From JAGNHN01 sp964590645 (GTDB lineage Bacteria; Bacteroidota; Bacteroidia; Bacteroidales; JAGNHN01), in contig CAZPYJ010000021.1 in assembly GCA_964590645.1 (NCBI GenBank), positions 1 to 64,000 on the forward strand: DNA of 64,000 bases, given 5' to 3'. Below are positions 50,785-58,854 of this stretch, in pieces (position 1 is the stretch's first letter; each line of letters begins with the position of its first letter). Both the position numbers and the translations under genes were made by a program. The notes beneath the pieces were generated by a model. The model was not told the DNA's origin. It worked only from the letters and a program-made list of their open reading frames with translations, and searched no databases.

Positions 50785-51219
50785 ATGATCGTCAGCATCA
50801 TCAACCGATCTCCCCACCCCCTGCCCGCATACGAAACCGCGCTTTCGGCGGGGATGGACTTGCGCGCCAATCTGGAATTGGAAGTGGAGCTCAAGCCTCT
50901 GGAAAGGGCACTCATTCCTACCGGTCTTTATATCTCTCTGCCTCCGGGCTTCGAGGCACAGGTAAGGCCCCGCAGCGGACTGGCCGTCCGGGAAGGCATT
51001 ACTGTGCTGAATACCCCCGGCACCATCGATGCCGACTACCGTGGGGAGATCAAGGTGATTCTGGTGAACCTCTCCGGTGAAACCCGGTATATCCGCCAGG
51101 GCGACCGCATTGCACAGATGGTCATTGCCCGGCACGAGAGGGTGGAATGGAAAGAAAGCCAAAGGCTGGATGAAACCAAAAGGGGTGAAGGCGGATTCGG
51201 ACATACCGGTAAATCCTGA
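50785..51219 (+). CDS. dut: Deoxyuridine 5'-triphosphate nucleotidohydrolase
   Basis: Hydrolyses dUTP to dUMP and diphosphate, keeping uracil out of DNA and feeding thymidylate synthesis (144 aa). ATG 50785 is preferred to TTG 50773. The five trimeric dUTPase motifs are present: AGMDLRAN (1), RPRSGLAVREGI (2), NTPGTIDADYRGEIKVILVN (3, catalytic Asp), RIAQMVI (4) and the C-terminal arm RGEGGFGHTGKS (5). It is the first gene of an envelope-oriented operon, the usual neighbourhood in Bacteroidota. Confidence 0.97.
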   Translation: MIVSIINRSPHPLPAYETALSAGMDLRANLELEVELKPLERALIPTGLYISLPPGFEAQVRPRSGLAVREGITVLNTPGTIDADYRGEIKVILVNLSGETRYIRQGDRIAQMVIARHERVEWKESQRLDETKRGEGGFGHTGKS

Positions 51220-51232
51220 AAAACACAAGGCA

Positions 51233-52234
51233 ATGAAAATCATTATACCAATGGCCGGAATGGGAAAGCGGATGCGACCGCATACCCTCACTGTACCCAA
51301 ACCCCTGATACGGCTTGCAGGCAAGACCATAGTGCAGCGACTCACTGAAAGCATTGCCGCCTCGGTCGGCGAGAAGGTAGATGAAGTTGCTTTCATCATC
51401 GGCGACTTTGGGGAAGAAGTGGAAAGCGAATTGCTGGCTGTGGCTGAAAAAGCCGGTGCCCGCGGACGCATCTACTACCAGGAAGAACCCCTGGGAACAG
51501 CTCACGCCATCCATTGTGCAGCCCCTTCCCTCGAAGGACCGGTAATCATCGCCTTTGCCGATACCCTTTTCAAAGCCGATTTCGCTCTGGATACAGAAAA
51601 AGAAGCCGTCATCTGGATCAAAAGCGTGGAAGACCCCTCTGCATTCGGTGTGGTGATCACGGATGAAAGCGGTGCAGTGGAGCGCTTTGCCGAGAAACCG
51701 GATACCTTTCTCTCCGATAAGGCCATTATCGGGATCTATTATTTCAAAGAAGGGCTAAGCCTGAAGCAAAAAATCAAAACCCTGATCGAGCGCGACCATC
51801 GCGTTAAGGGGGAATACCAGCTCACGGATGTTTTGCAGGAGTTGCTGGAAGGGGGAATGCATTTCTACACCGCCGGCGTGGAGGAATGGCTTGACTGCGG
51901 CAACAAAGATGCAAGCGTGCAAACCCATCAGCGTATTCTGGAGCACGAAAAAGACCTGAGTCAGATCTCCCCTCAGGCCCGCATTATCGATTCGGTTATC
52001 ACCCCTCCCTGCTTCATTGCTGCCGGTGCGCACATTGCCCATTCCATCATCGGGCCCCACGTTTCTGTTGAACAAAATACCCGCATAGAGCATTCAGTCA
52101 TCACCAATTCCATCGTCCAGCAGGATGCAGTCATCCGCAATGCCAATTTCGATAATTCAATGATAGGCAGTGCTGTGGATTACAAAGGCAGCGTGAACGA
52201 AGTCTCGCTGGGTGATTATAGCGTGATAAAATAA
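51233..52234 (+). CDS. Sugar-1-phosphate nucleotidyltransferase
   Basis: A 333-aa NTP_transferase-family enzyme making NDP-sugars. The start at 51233 (MKIIIPMAGMGKRMRPHTL) places the nucleotide-binding GxGxRxRPxT motif at the N-terminus; an upstream extension overlaps dut and is rejected. LTVPKPLIRLAGKTIVQ is the sugar-nucleotide signature. FADTLFKADF and GEYQLTDVLQELLE mark the active site. The C-terminal part has left-handed beta-helix hexapeptide repeats (RIIDSVITPPCFIAAGAHIAHSIIG; words IIDSVI, CFIAAGAHI). Whether the product is dTDP-glucose, GDP-mannose or UDP-sugar cannot be told. It lies 13 nt after dut and overlaps the TPR gene by 1 nt. Confidence 0.92.
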   Translation: MKIIIPMAGMGKRMRPHTLTVPKPLIRLAGKTIVQRLTESIAASVGEKVDEVAFIIGDFGEEVESELLAVAEKAGARGRIYYQEEPLGTAHAIHCAAPSLEGPVIIAFADTLFKADFALDTEKEAVIWIKSVEDPSAFGVVITDESGAVERFAEKPDTFLSDKAIIGIYYFKEGLSLKQKIKTLIERDHRVKGEYQLTDVLQELLEGGMHFYTAGVEEWLDCGNKDASVQTHQRILEHEKDLSQISPQARIIDSVITPPCFIAAGAHIAHSIIGPHVSVEQNTRIEHSVITNSIVQQDAVIRNANFDNSMIGSAVDYKGSVNEVSLGDYSVIK

Positions 52235-53967
52235 TGATGAGAAAAATCTTTCCATACCTGTTTCTTCTTTCCCTGGCATTCAGCCCTGCCTGCAGCCTGC
52301 TTAAGCCGGCGGCTGAAAAAGACCGGGACGATGGCCCGGATGAGAAGGCTGCCATTGAAGCCCGGGCTCTTTTCCACGACGCCAACCGGGAACGCATCCT
52401 GGGCAACTACAGCGAAGCTGAAAAGCTGTTCCGTCAAGTATTGGAAAGAGAGCCCGCCAACGCTGCCGCCCATTATGAACTGGCGAGGGTGTTCCGCAAG
52501 CTGGATAAAGTGCCGGAGGCCCTGGCAATGGTTGAAAAAGCCGTTCAACTTGACGGAAACAATCAATGGTATACACTCTTTCTTGCAGAGCTTTATGAAG
52601 CCACCGGACAGGTGGAAAAAGCCATCGCGCTCCTCGAGGAGCTGGTGGTGCAGCATCCGGCCGATGAGGATTTCCGCAGGATGCTCACTGAAGCATATCT
52701 GCTTACCGGCAAGCCCCAGCAGGCAATGAAAGTGCTGGAAGGGATGGAGCGTGATTTCGGGCCGGACGAGGAAATCATTCTTCAGAAGAAAGAACTCTGG
52801 CAACACCTGGGAAAATTTGCTAAGGCGGTGGAGGAAATGGAAAAACTGATGCGCCTGAACCCGGCCTCGACCCGCTATATGGCCATCCTGGCCGAAATGT
52901 ATATGCAGGAAGAGGAATACGATAAAGCTTTCTCCTATTACCGCCGGATTCAGGAAGCAGACCCCGGGGATCCCTACATCCATATGGCTCTGGCAGATTA
53001 CTACCGGAAGACAGGCGACAATGCCGCCTCTTTTCAGGAATTGCAACTGGGCTTTGCCAATCCCCGCCTGGATGTGGACACCAAGGTGAAGATCCTGATG
53101 TCATTTTATGCTGTGGGAGAGGTTTTTGAAGAGATGCGTTCTCAGGGCCTTGAACTGGCCACCACTCTGGTAGCCGCTCATCCGGAAGACCCTAAATCGC
53201 ATTCCGTCCGCGCCGACTTCCTGAGCAGGGAAGAGCGTTATGCCGAAGCCGCCGAAGCCCTGAAAAGAGTTATTTCCCTCGACAGCAGTAAATACATTGT
53301 ATGGGAGCAACTGCTGCGGATTCAATTTGAACTGACTGACTTTGAGCAGATGCAGAACTATGCCGGCCGTGCCTTGAATCTTTTTCCCAGTATGCCCCTG
53401 CCCTATCTCTTTAAAGGCATCGCAGCCTACCAGCTCAAAAAATATGAAACGGCGGCGGAAACCTTCTCAATGGGATCCCTGCTGGTGGTCGACAATCCGG
53501 ATCTGCGCCGCGACTTCTATACCTACGCCGGGGATACCTATCAGCAATTGAAGGATTATCCGAATTCTTCAAAATACTATGAGAAAGTCCTGAAAGAAGA
53601 CCCCGATAATGTATACGTCCTGAACAACTACAGCTACTTCCTCTCCCTGCGAAAAGACAAGCTGGAAAAGGCAGCAGAAATGGCTTTGCGTGCCAATACC
53701 CTGGATCCGGACAATGCCAGTTTTCAGGATACATACGGCTGGGTGCTCTACCAGCAAGGAAAATATGATGAGGCGAAAGTTTGGCTTGAGAAGGCCCTGG
53801 AGAACGGGGGAAATGAAAATGATGTTATCCTGGAACATTACGGCGATGTGCTGTATCAACTGAGTGAGAAAGAAAAGGCATTATTATTCTGGCAGCGGGC
53901 TTCGGAAGCGGGAAGCGGCTCTGAATTCCTGCCTCAAAAGATCCGCGATGAAAAGCTGTATGAGTAG
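52234..53967 (+). CDS. Tetratricopeptide-repeat lipoprotein
   Basis: A 577-aa envelope lipoprotein: a signal peptide with lipobox (LLSLAFSPAC) followed by about 12-14 TPR units, for example NYSEAEKLFRQVLEREPANAAAHYELARVFRKLDK (words EAEKLFRQVLEREP, AAHYELA) and, near the end, LEKAAEMALRANTLDPDNASFQDTYGWVLYQQGKYDEAKVWLEKALENGG (words ALRANTLDPDN, DTYGWVLYQQGKY). TPR lipoproteins of this type usually scaffold envelope complexes. Its gene order (dut, nucleotidyltransferase, TPR, DUF4292, EnvC-like) is conserved in Bacteroidota, suggesting a shared envelope-assembly task. It overlaps the next gene by 8 nt. Confidence 0.9.
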   Translation: MMRKIFPYLFLLSLAFSPACSLLKPAAEKDRDDGPDEKAAIEARALFHDANRERILGNYSEAEKLFRQVLEREPANAAAHYELARVFRKLDKVPEALAMVEKAVQLDGNNQWYTLFLAELYEATGQVEKAIALLEELVVQHPADEDFRRMLTEAYLLTGKPQQAMKVLEGMERDFGPDEEIILQKKELWQHLGKFAKAVEEMEKLMRLNPASTRYMAILAEMYMQEEEYDKAFSYYRRIQEADPGDPYIHMALADYYRKTGDNAASFQELQLGFANPRLDVDTKVKILMSFYAVGEVFEEMRSQGLELATTLVAAHPEDPKSHSVRADFLSREERYAEAAEALKRVISLDSSKYIVWEQLLRIQFELTDFEQMQNYAGRALNLFPSMPLPYLFKGIAAYQLKKYETAAETFSMGSLLVVDNPDLRRDFYTYAGDTYQQLKDYPNSSKYYEKVLKEDPDNVYVLNNYSYFLSLRKDKLEKAAEMALRANTLDPDNASFQDTYGWVLYQQGKYDEAKVWLEKALENGGNENDVILEHYGDVLYQLSEKEKALLFWQRASEAGSGSEFLPQKIRDEKLYE

Positions 53968-54784
53968 GATACTTCCCTATCTGTTTCCGGTTTTACTGAT
54001 CCTCCTTGCTGCTTTATTCGGATGCAAGACTTCACGCCAGCTCATCAAAGCCCCCATCAAAGAGGAAGGGGTCGATTATCTGCTGAAAAAGCTCAAAGAA
54101 AATGAAGCACAATTCGATGATTTTTCTGCCCGCTTTTCGGCCAGCCTGATCCAGGATAAGAAAGACAGAATGGGCTTCAGCGGGCAGATACGAATACGCC
54201 GCGACAGCCTGATCTGGGTATCTCTTTCCCCCGCCCTAAACATCGAAGCGATGCGGGTGATGGTGAGCCAGGACTCCATCTTCCTGCTTAACCGCCTCAA
54301 CAAAACCTATTTTAAAGCCGGCTTCGACTATGTGAACAGCTTTATCAATGCAGCCCTCGATTATGATATGCTGCAGGCTTTGCTCATCGGGAACGATTTT
54401 GCCTTCTACGAAATCGGCGAATTCCGTGCCTCCATCGATGGGATGCAATACCGGCTCAATACCTCCAACCGGCAAAAAATCAAAAAGTATATCCGGGCGA
54501 ATGAGCACATCAACACCATCCCCTTGCAAACCATCTGGCTTGATCCGGAAACCTTCAAGATTTCGAGAATTATGATTAAAGAGCTGGAGGTGGAAGGGAG
54601 AAAACTCAATGCCGCTTACAGTGATTTTGAACCGGTCAACGAAAGAGTATTCCCCGGCAGAATTCAGGTGGAAGTGAATGCAGAAAAGCATATCAGCCTG
54701 GATATGCGTTATACCCGCCTGGAAACGAATCAGGGGAAAGCATACCCCTTTCATATTCCCGGCAGCTATCAGGCATTGCAATGA
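53960..54784 (+). CDS. DUF4292 lipoprotein
   Basis: A 274-aa Bacteroidota-specific lipoprotein of family DUF4292, distantly LolA/LolB-like. ATG 53960 (MSRILPYLFPVLLILLAALFGC) gives the lipobox LFGC; ATG 53948 is an alternative. The conserved core is FDDFSARFSASLIQDKKDRMGFSGQIRIRRDSLIWVSLSPALNIEAMRVMVSQDSIFLLNRLNKTYF (words ARFSASL, SGQIRIRRDSLIWVSLSP, RVMVSQDSI, NRLNKTYF). It overlaps the TPR gene and the EnvC-like gene (4 nt, ATGA), so the three are translationally coupled. The function is unknown; lipid or lipoprotein handling in the periplasm is a guess from the fold. Confidence 0.9.
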   Translation: MSRILPYLFPVLLILLAALFGCKTSRQLIKAPIKEEGVDYLLKKLKENEAQFDDFSARFSASLIQDKKDRMGFSGQIRIRRDSLIWVSLSPALNIEAMRVMVSQDSIFLLNRLNKTYFKAGFDYVNSFINAALDYDMLQALLIGNDFAFYEIGEFRASIDGMQYRLNTSNRQKIKKYIRANEHINTIPLQTIWLDPETFKISRIMIKELEVEGRKLNAAYSDFEPVNERVFPGRIQVEVNAEKHISLDMRYTRLETNQGKAYPFHIPGSYQALQ

Positions 54785-56058
54785 GAAGAACACTAAAGCA
54801 TACACAGAAAATGCAGGCTTCAGCTAAATCTGGAGGATACCGTATCAAGGTATGGTGGCTGAGCCTGCTGTGTATTTTCTTAGCCGGTGGACTTGGTGCC
54901 CAGGATAAAAAGTCACAATTGGAGTTGGAAAAAAAGCGCCTGGAGGAAGAAATCCGCTATACCAATGAGCTATTGGAGAAAACGCGGAAAAGCCGCACCG
55001 CTTCAGTCAATGAAGTAGTGCTCATCGAAAACAATATAAAAAAACGCGAACAACTCATATCAGCCTATAACCGGCAATTGCGCAACATCAACCGGGATAT
55101 CAGCGGGGCCGGTGCCGAGATACAGCGACTGGAGCAGGATCTGGAAAAGTTGAAGGACGAGTACGCCAGGATGATCTACTATGCTCAAAAAACCCGCAAT
55201 GCCTACACCCGCCTGATGTTTGTTTTTGCAGCCGAATCCTTCCACCAAGCCTATCGCCGACTAAAGTATTTTCAGCAATACAGCCAATACCGTCGTCAGC
55301 AGGTGGCCCTGATCTACCAGACTGAGAAAGAACTGATGGACAGGATACGCCGCCTGGAAGGGCAGAAAACAGAAAAGATCACCCTGCTGGAGGACGAGAA
55401 GGATGAACAGCATCAATTGCAAAAAGAGAAGACCAGCAAGAACAAGACCCTTTCACAGCTCAAACAACAGGAGCAGCAGTTGTTGAAGCAGCTACGGGAG
55501 CAGGAGAAAGCCCGGAGCAGGCTGAATGATGAGATTCAGCGCATCATTGCAGAAGAGATTCGGAAAGCCCGAGAGGCCGGAGGCGACCGAAGCAAAGCCG
55601 CCCCTTCCGATGTCTTTGTCCTCACCCCGGAAGAAATGGAATTATCCGCCGACTTTGCCGGAAACCGGGGAAAACTGCCCTGGCCCGTGGAGCGTGGTGT
55701 GATTTCCGGGACCTTCGGAGAACACCCTCATCCCGTATTGAGGGGCATCAAAACAAAAAGCAATGGCGTGGATCTGATGACATCAAGCGGGGCAGAAGCA
55801 CGGGCCGTTTTTTCCGGTACCGTATCCCGCGTGATGAATGTGCCTCAGTTCAATACCGTAGTGATCATCCGGCACGGGGAATACCTGAGCGTATATTCCA
55901 ATCTGACGGATGTTGTGGTGTCGATGGGCGATAAAGTGTACACCAAGCAACCCATTGGCAGGGTAGTGACTTCTGCGGAGGAAGGAAAAACCGAACTGCA
56001 TTTTGAAATCTGGAAGGGGAAAACCGTGATGGATCCCGAGCCCTGGCTGGCCCGCTAA
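54781..56058 (+). CDS. EnvC-like murein hydrolase activator (degenerate M23 domain)
   Basis: A 425-aa periplasmic protein. After a signal segment (IKVWWLSLLCIFLAGGLGAQ), residues 45-270 form a long coiled coil (KKSQLELEKKRLEEEIRYTN, EKTSKNKTLSQLKQQEQQLL). The last 125 residues are a LytM/M23 fold (GNRGKLPWPVERGVISGTFGEHPHP, GVDLMTSSGAEARAVFSGTV, VIIRHGEYLSVYSNL, TELHFEIWKG). The zinc ligands are incomplete: the usual H-x3-D is N-G-V-D, and the H-x-H is E-L-H. It is therefore probably not a peptidase but an activator of amidases, as EnvC is in E. coli. ATG 54811 is an alternative start. Confidence 0.88.
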   Translation: MRRTLKHTQKMQASAKSGGYRIKVWWLSLLCIFLAGGLGAQDKKSQLELEKKRLEEEIRYTNELLEKTRKSRTASVNEVVLIENNIKKREQLISAYNRQLRNINRDISGAGAEIQRLEQDLEKLKDEYARMIYYAQKTRNAYTRLMFVFAAESFHQAYRRLKYFQQYSQYRRQQVALIYQTEKELMDRIRRLEGQKTEKITLLEDEKDEQHQLQKEKTSKNKTLSQLKQQEQQLLKQLREQEKARSRLNDEIQRIIAEEIRKAREAGGDRSKAAPSDVFVLTPEEMELSADFAGNRGKLPWPVERGVISGTFGEHPHPVLRGIKTKSNGVDLMTSSGAEARAVFSGTVSRVMNVPQFNTVVIIRHGEYLSVYSNLTDVVVSMGDKVYTKQPIGRVVTSAEEGKTELHFEIWKGKTVMDPEPWLAR

Positions 56059-56105
56059 ATCAAGGGCAGGGGTGAAGTAAGCGGAGAGACTTTCGAACAA
56101 CTTAT

Positions 56106-56113
56106 TACCTTTG
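56106..56113 (+). promoter_or_regulatory. -7 element TACCTTTG of tatA
   Basis: TACCTTTG matches TAnnTTTG and lies 19 nt before ATG 56133. Confidence 0.55.
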
Positions 56114-56132
56114 TATCTAAACCCAGCGTCTT

Positions 56133-56312
56133 ATGAATACAATATTGCTTGGTTGGTTTGGTTCGACGGAGATCATCATTATCGTGTTAATCATCCTTCT
56201 GCTCTTCGGCGGAAAAAGGATACCCGAACTGATGCGCGGCATCGGGAAAGGGATCAGAGAATTCCGCAATGGGATGAGCGACAAGGATGAAGCCCGAAAA
56301 AAAGATGAATAA
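56133..56312 (+). CDS. tatA: Twin-arginine translocase TatA/TatE family subunit
   Basis: A 59-aa membrane protein of the Tat export pore. One N-terminal membrane helix (STEIIIIVLIILLLFGGKRIPEL) contains the F-G-G-K-R-I-P-E-L hinge motif. It is followed by the amphipathic helix MRGIGKGIREFRNGMS and a short charged tail. It is slightly shorter than E. coli TatA, as is common in Bacteroidota. No tatC or tatB lies in the window. It probably shares a transcript with the lytic transglycosylase gene that follows. Confidence 0.93.
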   Translation: MNTILLGWFGSTEIIIIVLIILLLFGGKRIPELMRGIGKGIREFRNGMSDKDEARKKDE

Positions 56313-56345
56313 ATCAATCATATCCATCTCTTAACACATCGTATT

Positions 56346-57854
56346 TTGATCAGGAACAGCAAATACTTCCTTCTGATATGTCTTTGGATGGTGGCCCTGC
56401 CCAGCCTGGCTGCCAAACCCGATAGCCTTGTGCCACAGGACAGCGCTGCATCAGCTTATCGTTACGACCCGGTCATCGAAGCCCTCGACAGTATGGTGAG
56501 TGCGATGTTTTTCGATACCAGCGGGCTCTATCCTTATGCTGCCCTGCGAGACTCCGCACTCCCTATAGATGTGCGCAGCATTCCCGATTCGGTATTCGAC
56601 CGAAAGATGGCCGAACTCAACCTGGAAACACCCATTGAGATGGTTTATAATAAAGACGTCCGTCGCTATATTGAACTGTATGGCGGTCGACGTTTTACCC
56701 AGATGCAACGAATGCTGGGCCTGGCCTATCTTTATTTTCCCCTTTTTGAGGCCACCCTCGACAAGTACAATGTTCCTCTGGAGTTGAAATACCTGGCCAT
56801 CGTGGAGTCGGCCCTCAATCCCACAGCCCGCTCCCGCGCCGGAGCCAAAGGCCTTTGGCAGTTTATGTACACCACAGGAAAGATGTATGGCCTCAAGACA
56901 AATTCGATGGTGGACGACCGCTACGATCCTATCCTTTCCACCGATGCCGCCGCCCGTCATCTTTACGATCTGTATGAGATCTTCGACGACTGGTCGCTGG
57001 CCCTGGCAGCTTATAATTCAGGTGCCGGAAATGTTACCCGTGCGCTGCGCCGTGCAGGTGGGGTGAAAAGCTACTGGGCCATCCAACCATACCTTCCCCG
57101 CGAAACACAAAGCTATGTTCCCGCTTTTATGGCGGTGGTCTATCTGGCCAGTTATGCTGAAGAATATGGCATCGTGCCCGAAAAACCTGCGGTCTTCTTT
57201 CAGGAAACAGATACCATTACCATCCACGATGTGCTGGCTTTCGACCAGATCAGTGAATTGCACAATATTCCGATCGAAACCCTTCGTCTCCTAAACCCTG
57301 CCTTTGTGCGCGACATTATTCCGGCCAAAGAAGGGAAAAAATACACACTTCGACTGCCCAGGGAAATGATGCCCCGCTTCATCAGTCTTGAAGATTCTGT
57401 ATATCGTCACGTAACCAAAGCAGGGCTGGAAAGAGAGAAGCTGCTTGCCGAAGTGAAGAAGGCCGAAGAACGGATGACGCACGTAGTACGCTCAGGCGAA
57501 AACCTGGGTAGCATTGCACGAAAATACAATGTGAGGGTGAGCGAACTGATGAATTGGAATGGCCTGCGTTCCACAATGATCTACCCCCGTCAGCGCCTGG
57601 TCGTCTTCAGCCGCGGAACAACCGCAGCTGCCAAGCAAAGCGTCCCTACCCCCGCCCCTGTTGTTGGCAGCCCGGTACAGACCCAGGATATACGTGGACA
57701 GCTTACCTATACCGTGCAGGCAGGCGATACGCTCTGGGATATCGCCCGCCGTTTTGAAGGCGTTACTGCAGAGGATATCCGGAATTTCAACAATATCTCT
57801 TCCGCCCACCGCCTGAAACCCGGCCAAGTCCTCAAGGTGCCAGTAAAATCTTAA
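56346..57854 (+). CDS. Membrane-bound lytic transglycosylase with two LysM domains (MltD-like)
   Basis: A 502-aa peptidoglycan lyase. It appears to start at TTG 56346: no ATG or GTG fits, and the TTG begins the signal peptide (MIRNSKYFLLICLWMVALPSLAA). The SLT domain (about 105-275) has the catalytic Glu in LAIVESALNPTARSRAGAKGLWQFM (ES..P.A.S..GA.GLWQF) and the LAAYNSGAGNV motif. Two LysM domains follow (about 378-425: THVVRSGENLGSIARKYNV; about 455-500: TYTVQAGDTLWDIARRFEG). It cleaves glycan strands with 1,6-anhydro product formation in relatives. It lies 33 nt after tatA and 13 nt before DUF4837. Confidence 0.94.
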   Translation: MIRNSKYFLLICLWMVALPSLAAKPDSLVPQDSAASAYRYDPVIEALDSMVSAMFFDTSGLYPYAALRDSALPIDVRSIPDSVFDRKMAELNLETPIEMVYNKDVRRYIELYGGRRFTQMQRMLGLAYLYFPLFEATLDKYNVPLELKYLAIVESALNPTARSRAGAKGLWQFMYTTGKMYGLKTNSMVDDRYDPILSTDAAARHLYDLYEIFDDWSLALAAYNSGAGNVTRALRRAGGVKSYWAIQPYLPRETQSYVPAFMAVVYLASYAEEYGIVPEKPAVFFQETDTITIHDVLAFDQISELHNIPIETLRLLNPAFVRDIIPAKEGKKYTLRLPREMMPRFISLEDSVYRHVTKAGLEREKLLAEVKKAEERMTHVVRSGENLGSIARKYNVRVSELMNWNGLRSTMIYPRQRLVVFSRGTTAAAKQSVPTPAPVVGSPVQTQDIRGQLTYTVQAGDTLWDIARRFEGVTAEDIRNFNNISSAHRLKPGQVLKVPVKS

Positions 57855-57867
57855 TATACAGTATATT

Positions 57868-58854
57868 ATGAAGACTCTTGCCCCCCTTTCATTTCTTTTG
57901 CTCCTCCTGCTCCTGCTGCAGTCCTGTGAAGAAGAGCGAAGTGAGATGAGCTCCATCCGTTCCTCCGGAGCCACCGCAGAAGTGATCGTTGTAATGGAAG
58001 ACGGACTCTGGCAAGGGAGGCCCGGCGAAATCCTCCGGACTTCACTGACACAGGAAATGCCCGGGATGCCCTGGGGAGAGGCAAGGTTTCGCCCGGTGCA
58101 GATAGGCCCCAAGAATTTCGATAAAAATTACCAACGTCATCACAACATCATCATCGCCCAGCTCAACGAGCGACTGGACTCATCCAGTGTGGAAACAATG
58201 CTGGACCGCTGGGCCAAACCACAACGGCTTATCCACCTTCGGGCAGGCACGGCCGAAGAACTCATCCAAGCCTGGAAAAAACGGGAGGAAAACATCATTG
58301 AACTGCTGCGTGAAAGCGGCCGGGCAAGAATGCAACGCCTCTTTGCCGAAATGCAGGACGTCAATCTTAAAAAAAGGATGATGGAAACAATGGGCCTCAA
58401 CCTGACCCTTCCCGGGGGATTCAGTGTGGCCAGGATGACGCCTGAATTTGCCTGGCTGCGCAAGGAAACCAAAGACTTCAGCCAGGGGATCATCATCTAT
58501 TTCACCCCTTATGAGGATACCACCTATTTTAATACCCAATTGCTGATCAACCGTCGCAACCAGATGTGTATGCTTTATATTCCCGGGGAAAAAGAAGGCT
58601 CCTATATGACCACAGCCAACAGCTTTCCCCCGGAGAGTTTCCGCATTTATTTTAAAGACCGCTTCGCCGTCGAAACCCGCGGCCTATGGGATGTAGTGGG
58701 GGATTTTATGGGTGGCCCCTTCCTGAATTATGCCATCCTTGATGAAGAAAACAACCGCATCATTTCCCTCGATGGATATGTTTATTATCCCAATAATGAC
58801 AAACGGGATCTCCTGCTCCAGCTGGAGGCAATGTTCTATACCCTGGAATTCTAA
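57868..58854 (+). CDS. DUF4837 lipoprotein
   Basis: A 328-aa Bacteroidota-specific lipoprotein of family DUF4837. A signal peptide with lipobox (LLLLLLQSC) is followed by SSGATAEVIVVMEDGLW, the family start. Later blocks are NIIIAQLNERLDSSSVETMLDRWAKPQ and ETRGLWDVVGDFMGGPFLNYAILDEENNRIISLDGYVYYPNNDKRDLLLQLEAM (words RGLWDV..DFMGGPF, DGYVYYP). The function is unknown. Its place directly behind a lytic transglycosylase is common in the phylum. Its TAA overlaps the stop codon of the convergent S9 peptidase gene (4 nt, CTAA), so no terminator hairpin fits between them. Confidence 0.9.
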   Translation: MKTLAPLSFLLLLLLLLQSCEEERSEMSSIRSSGATAEVIVVMEDGLWQGRPGEILRTSLTQEMPGMPWGEARFRPVQIGPKNFDKNYQRHHNIIIAQLNERLDSSSVETMLDRWAKPQRLIHLRAGTAEELIQAWKKREENIIELLRESGRARMQRLFAEMQDVNLKKRMMETMGLNLTLPGGFSVARMTPEFAWLRKETKDFSQGIIIYFTPYEDTTYFNTQLLINRRNQMCMLYIPGEKEGSYMTTANSFPPESFRIYFKDRFAVETRGLWDVVGDFMGGPFLNYAILDEENNRIISLDGYVYYPNNDKRDLLLQLEAMFYTLEF

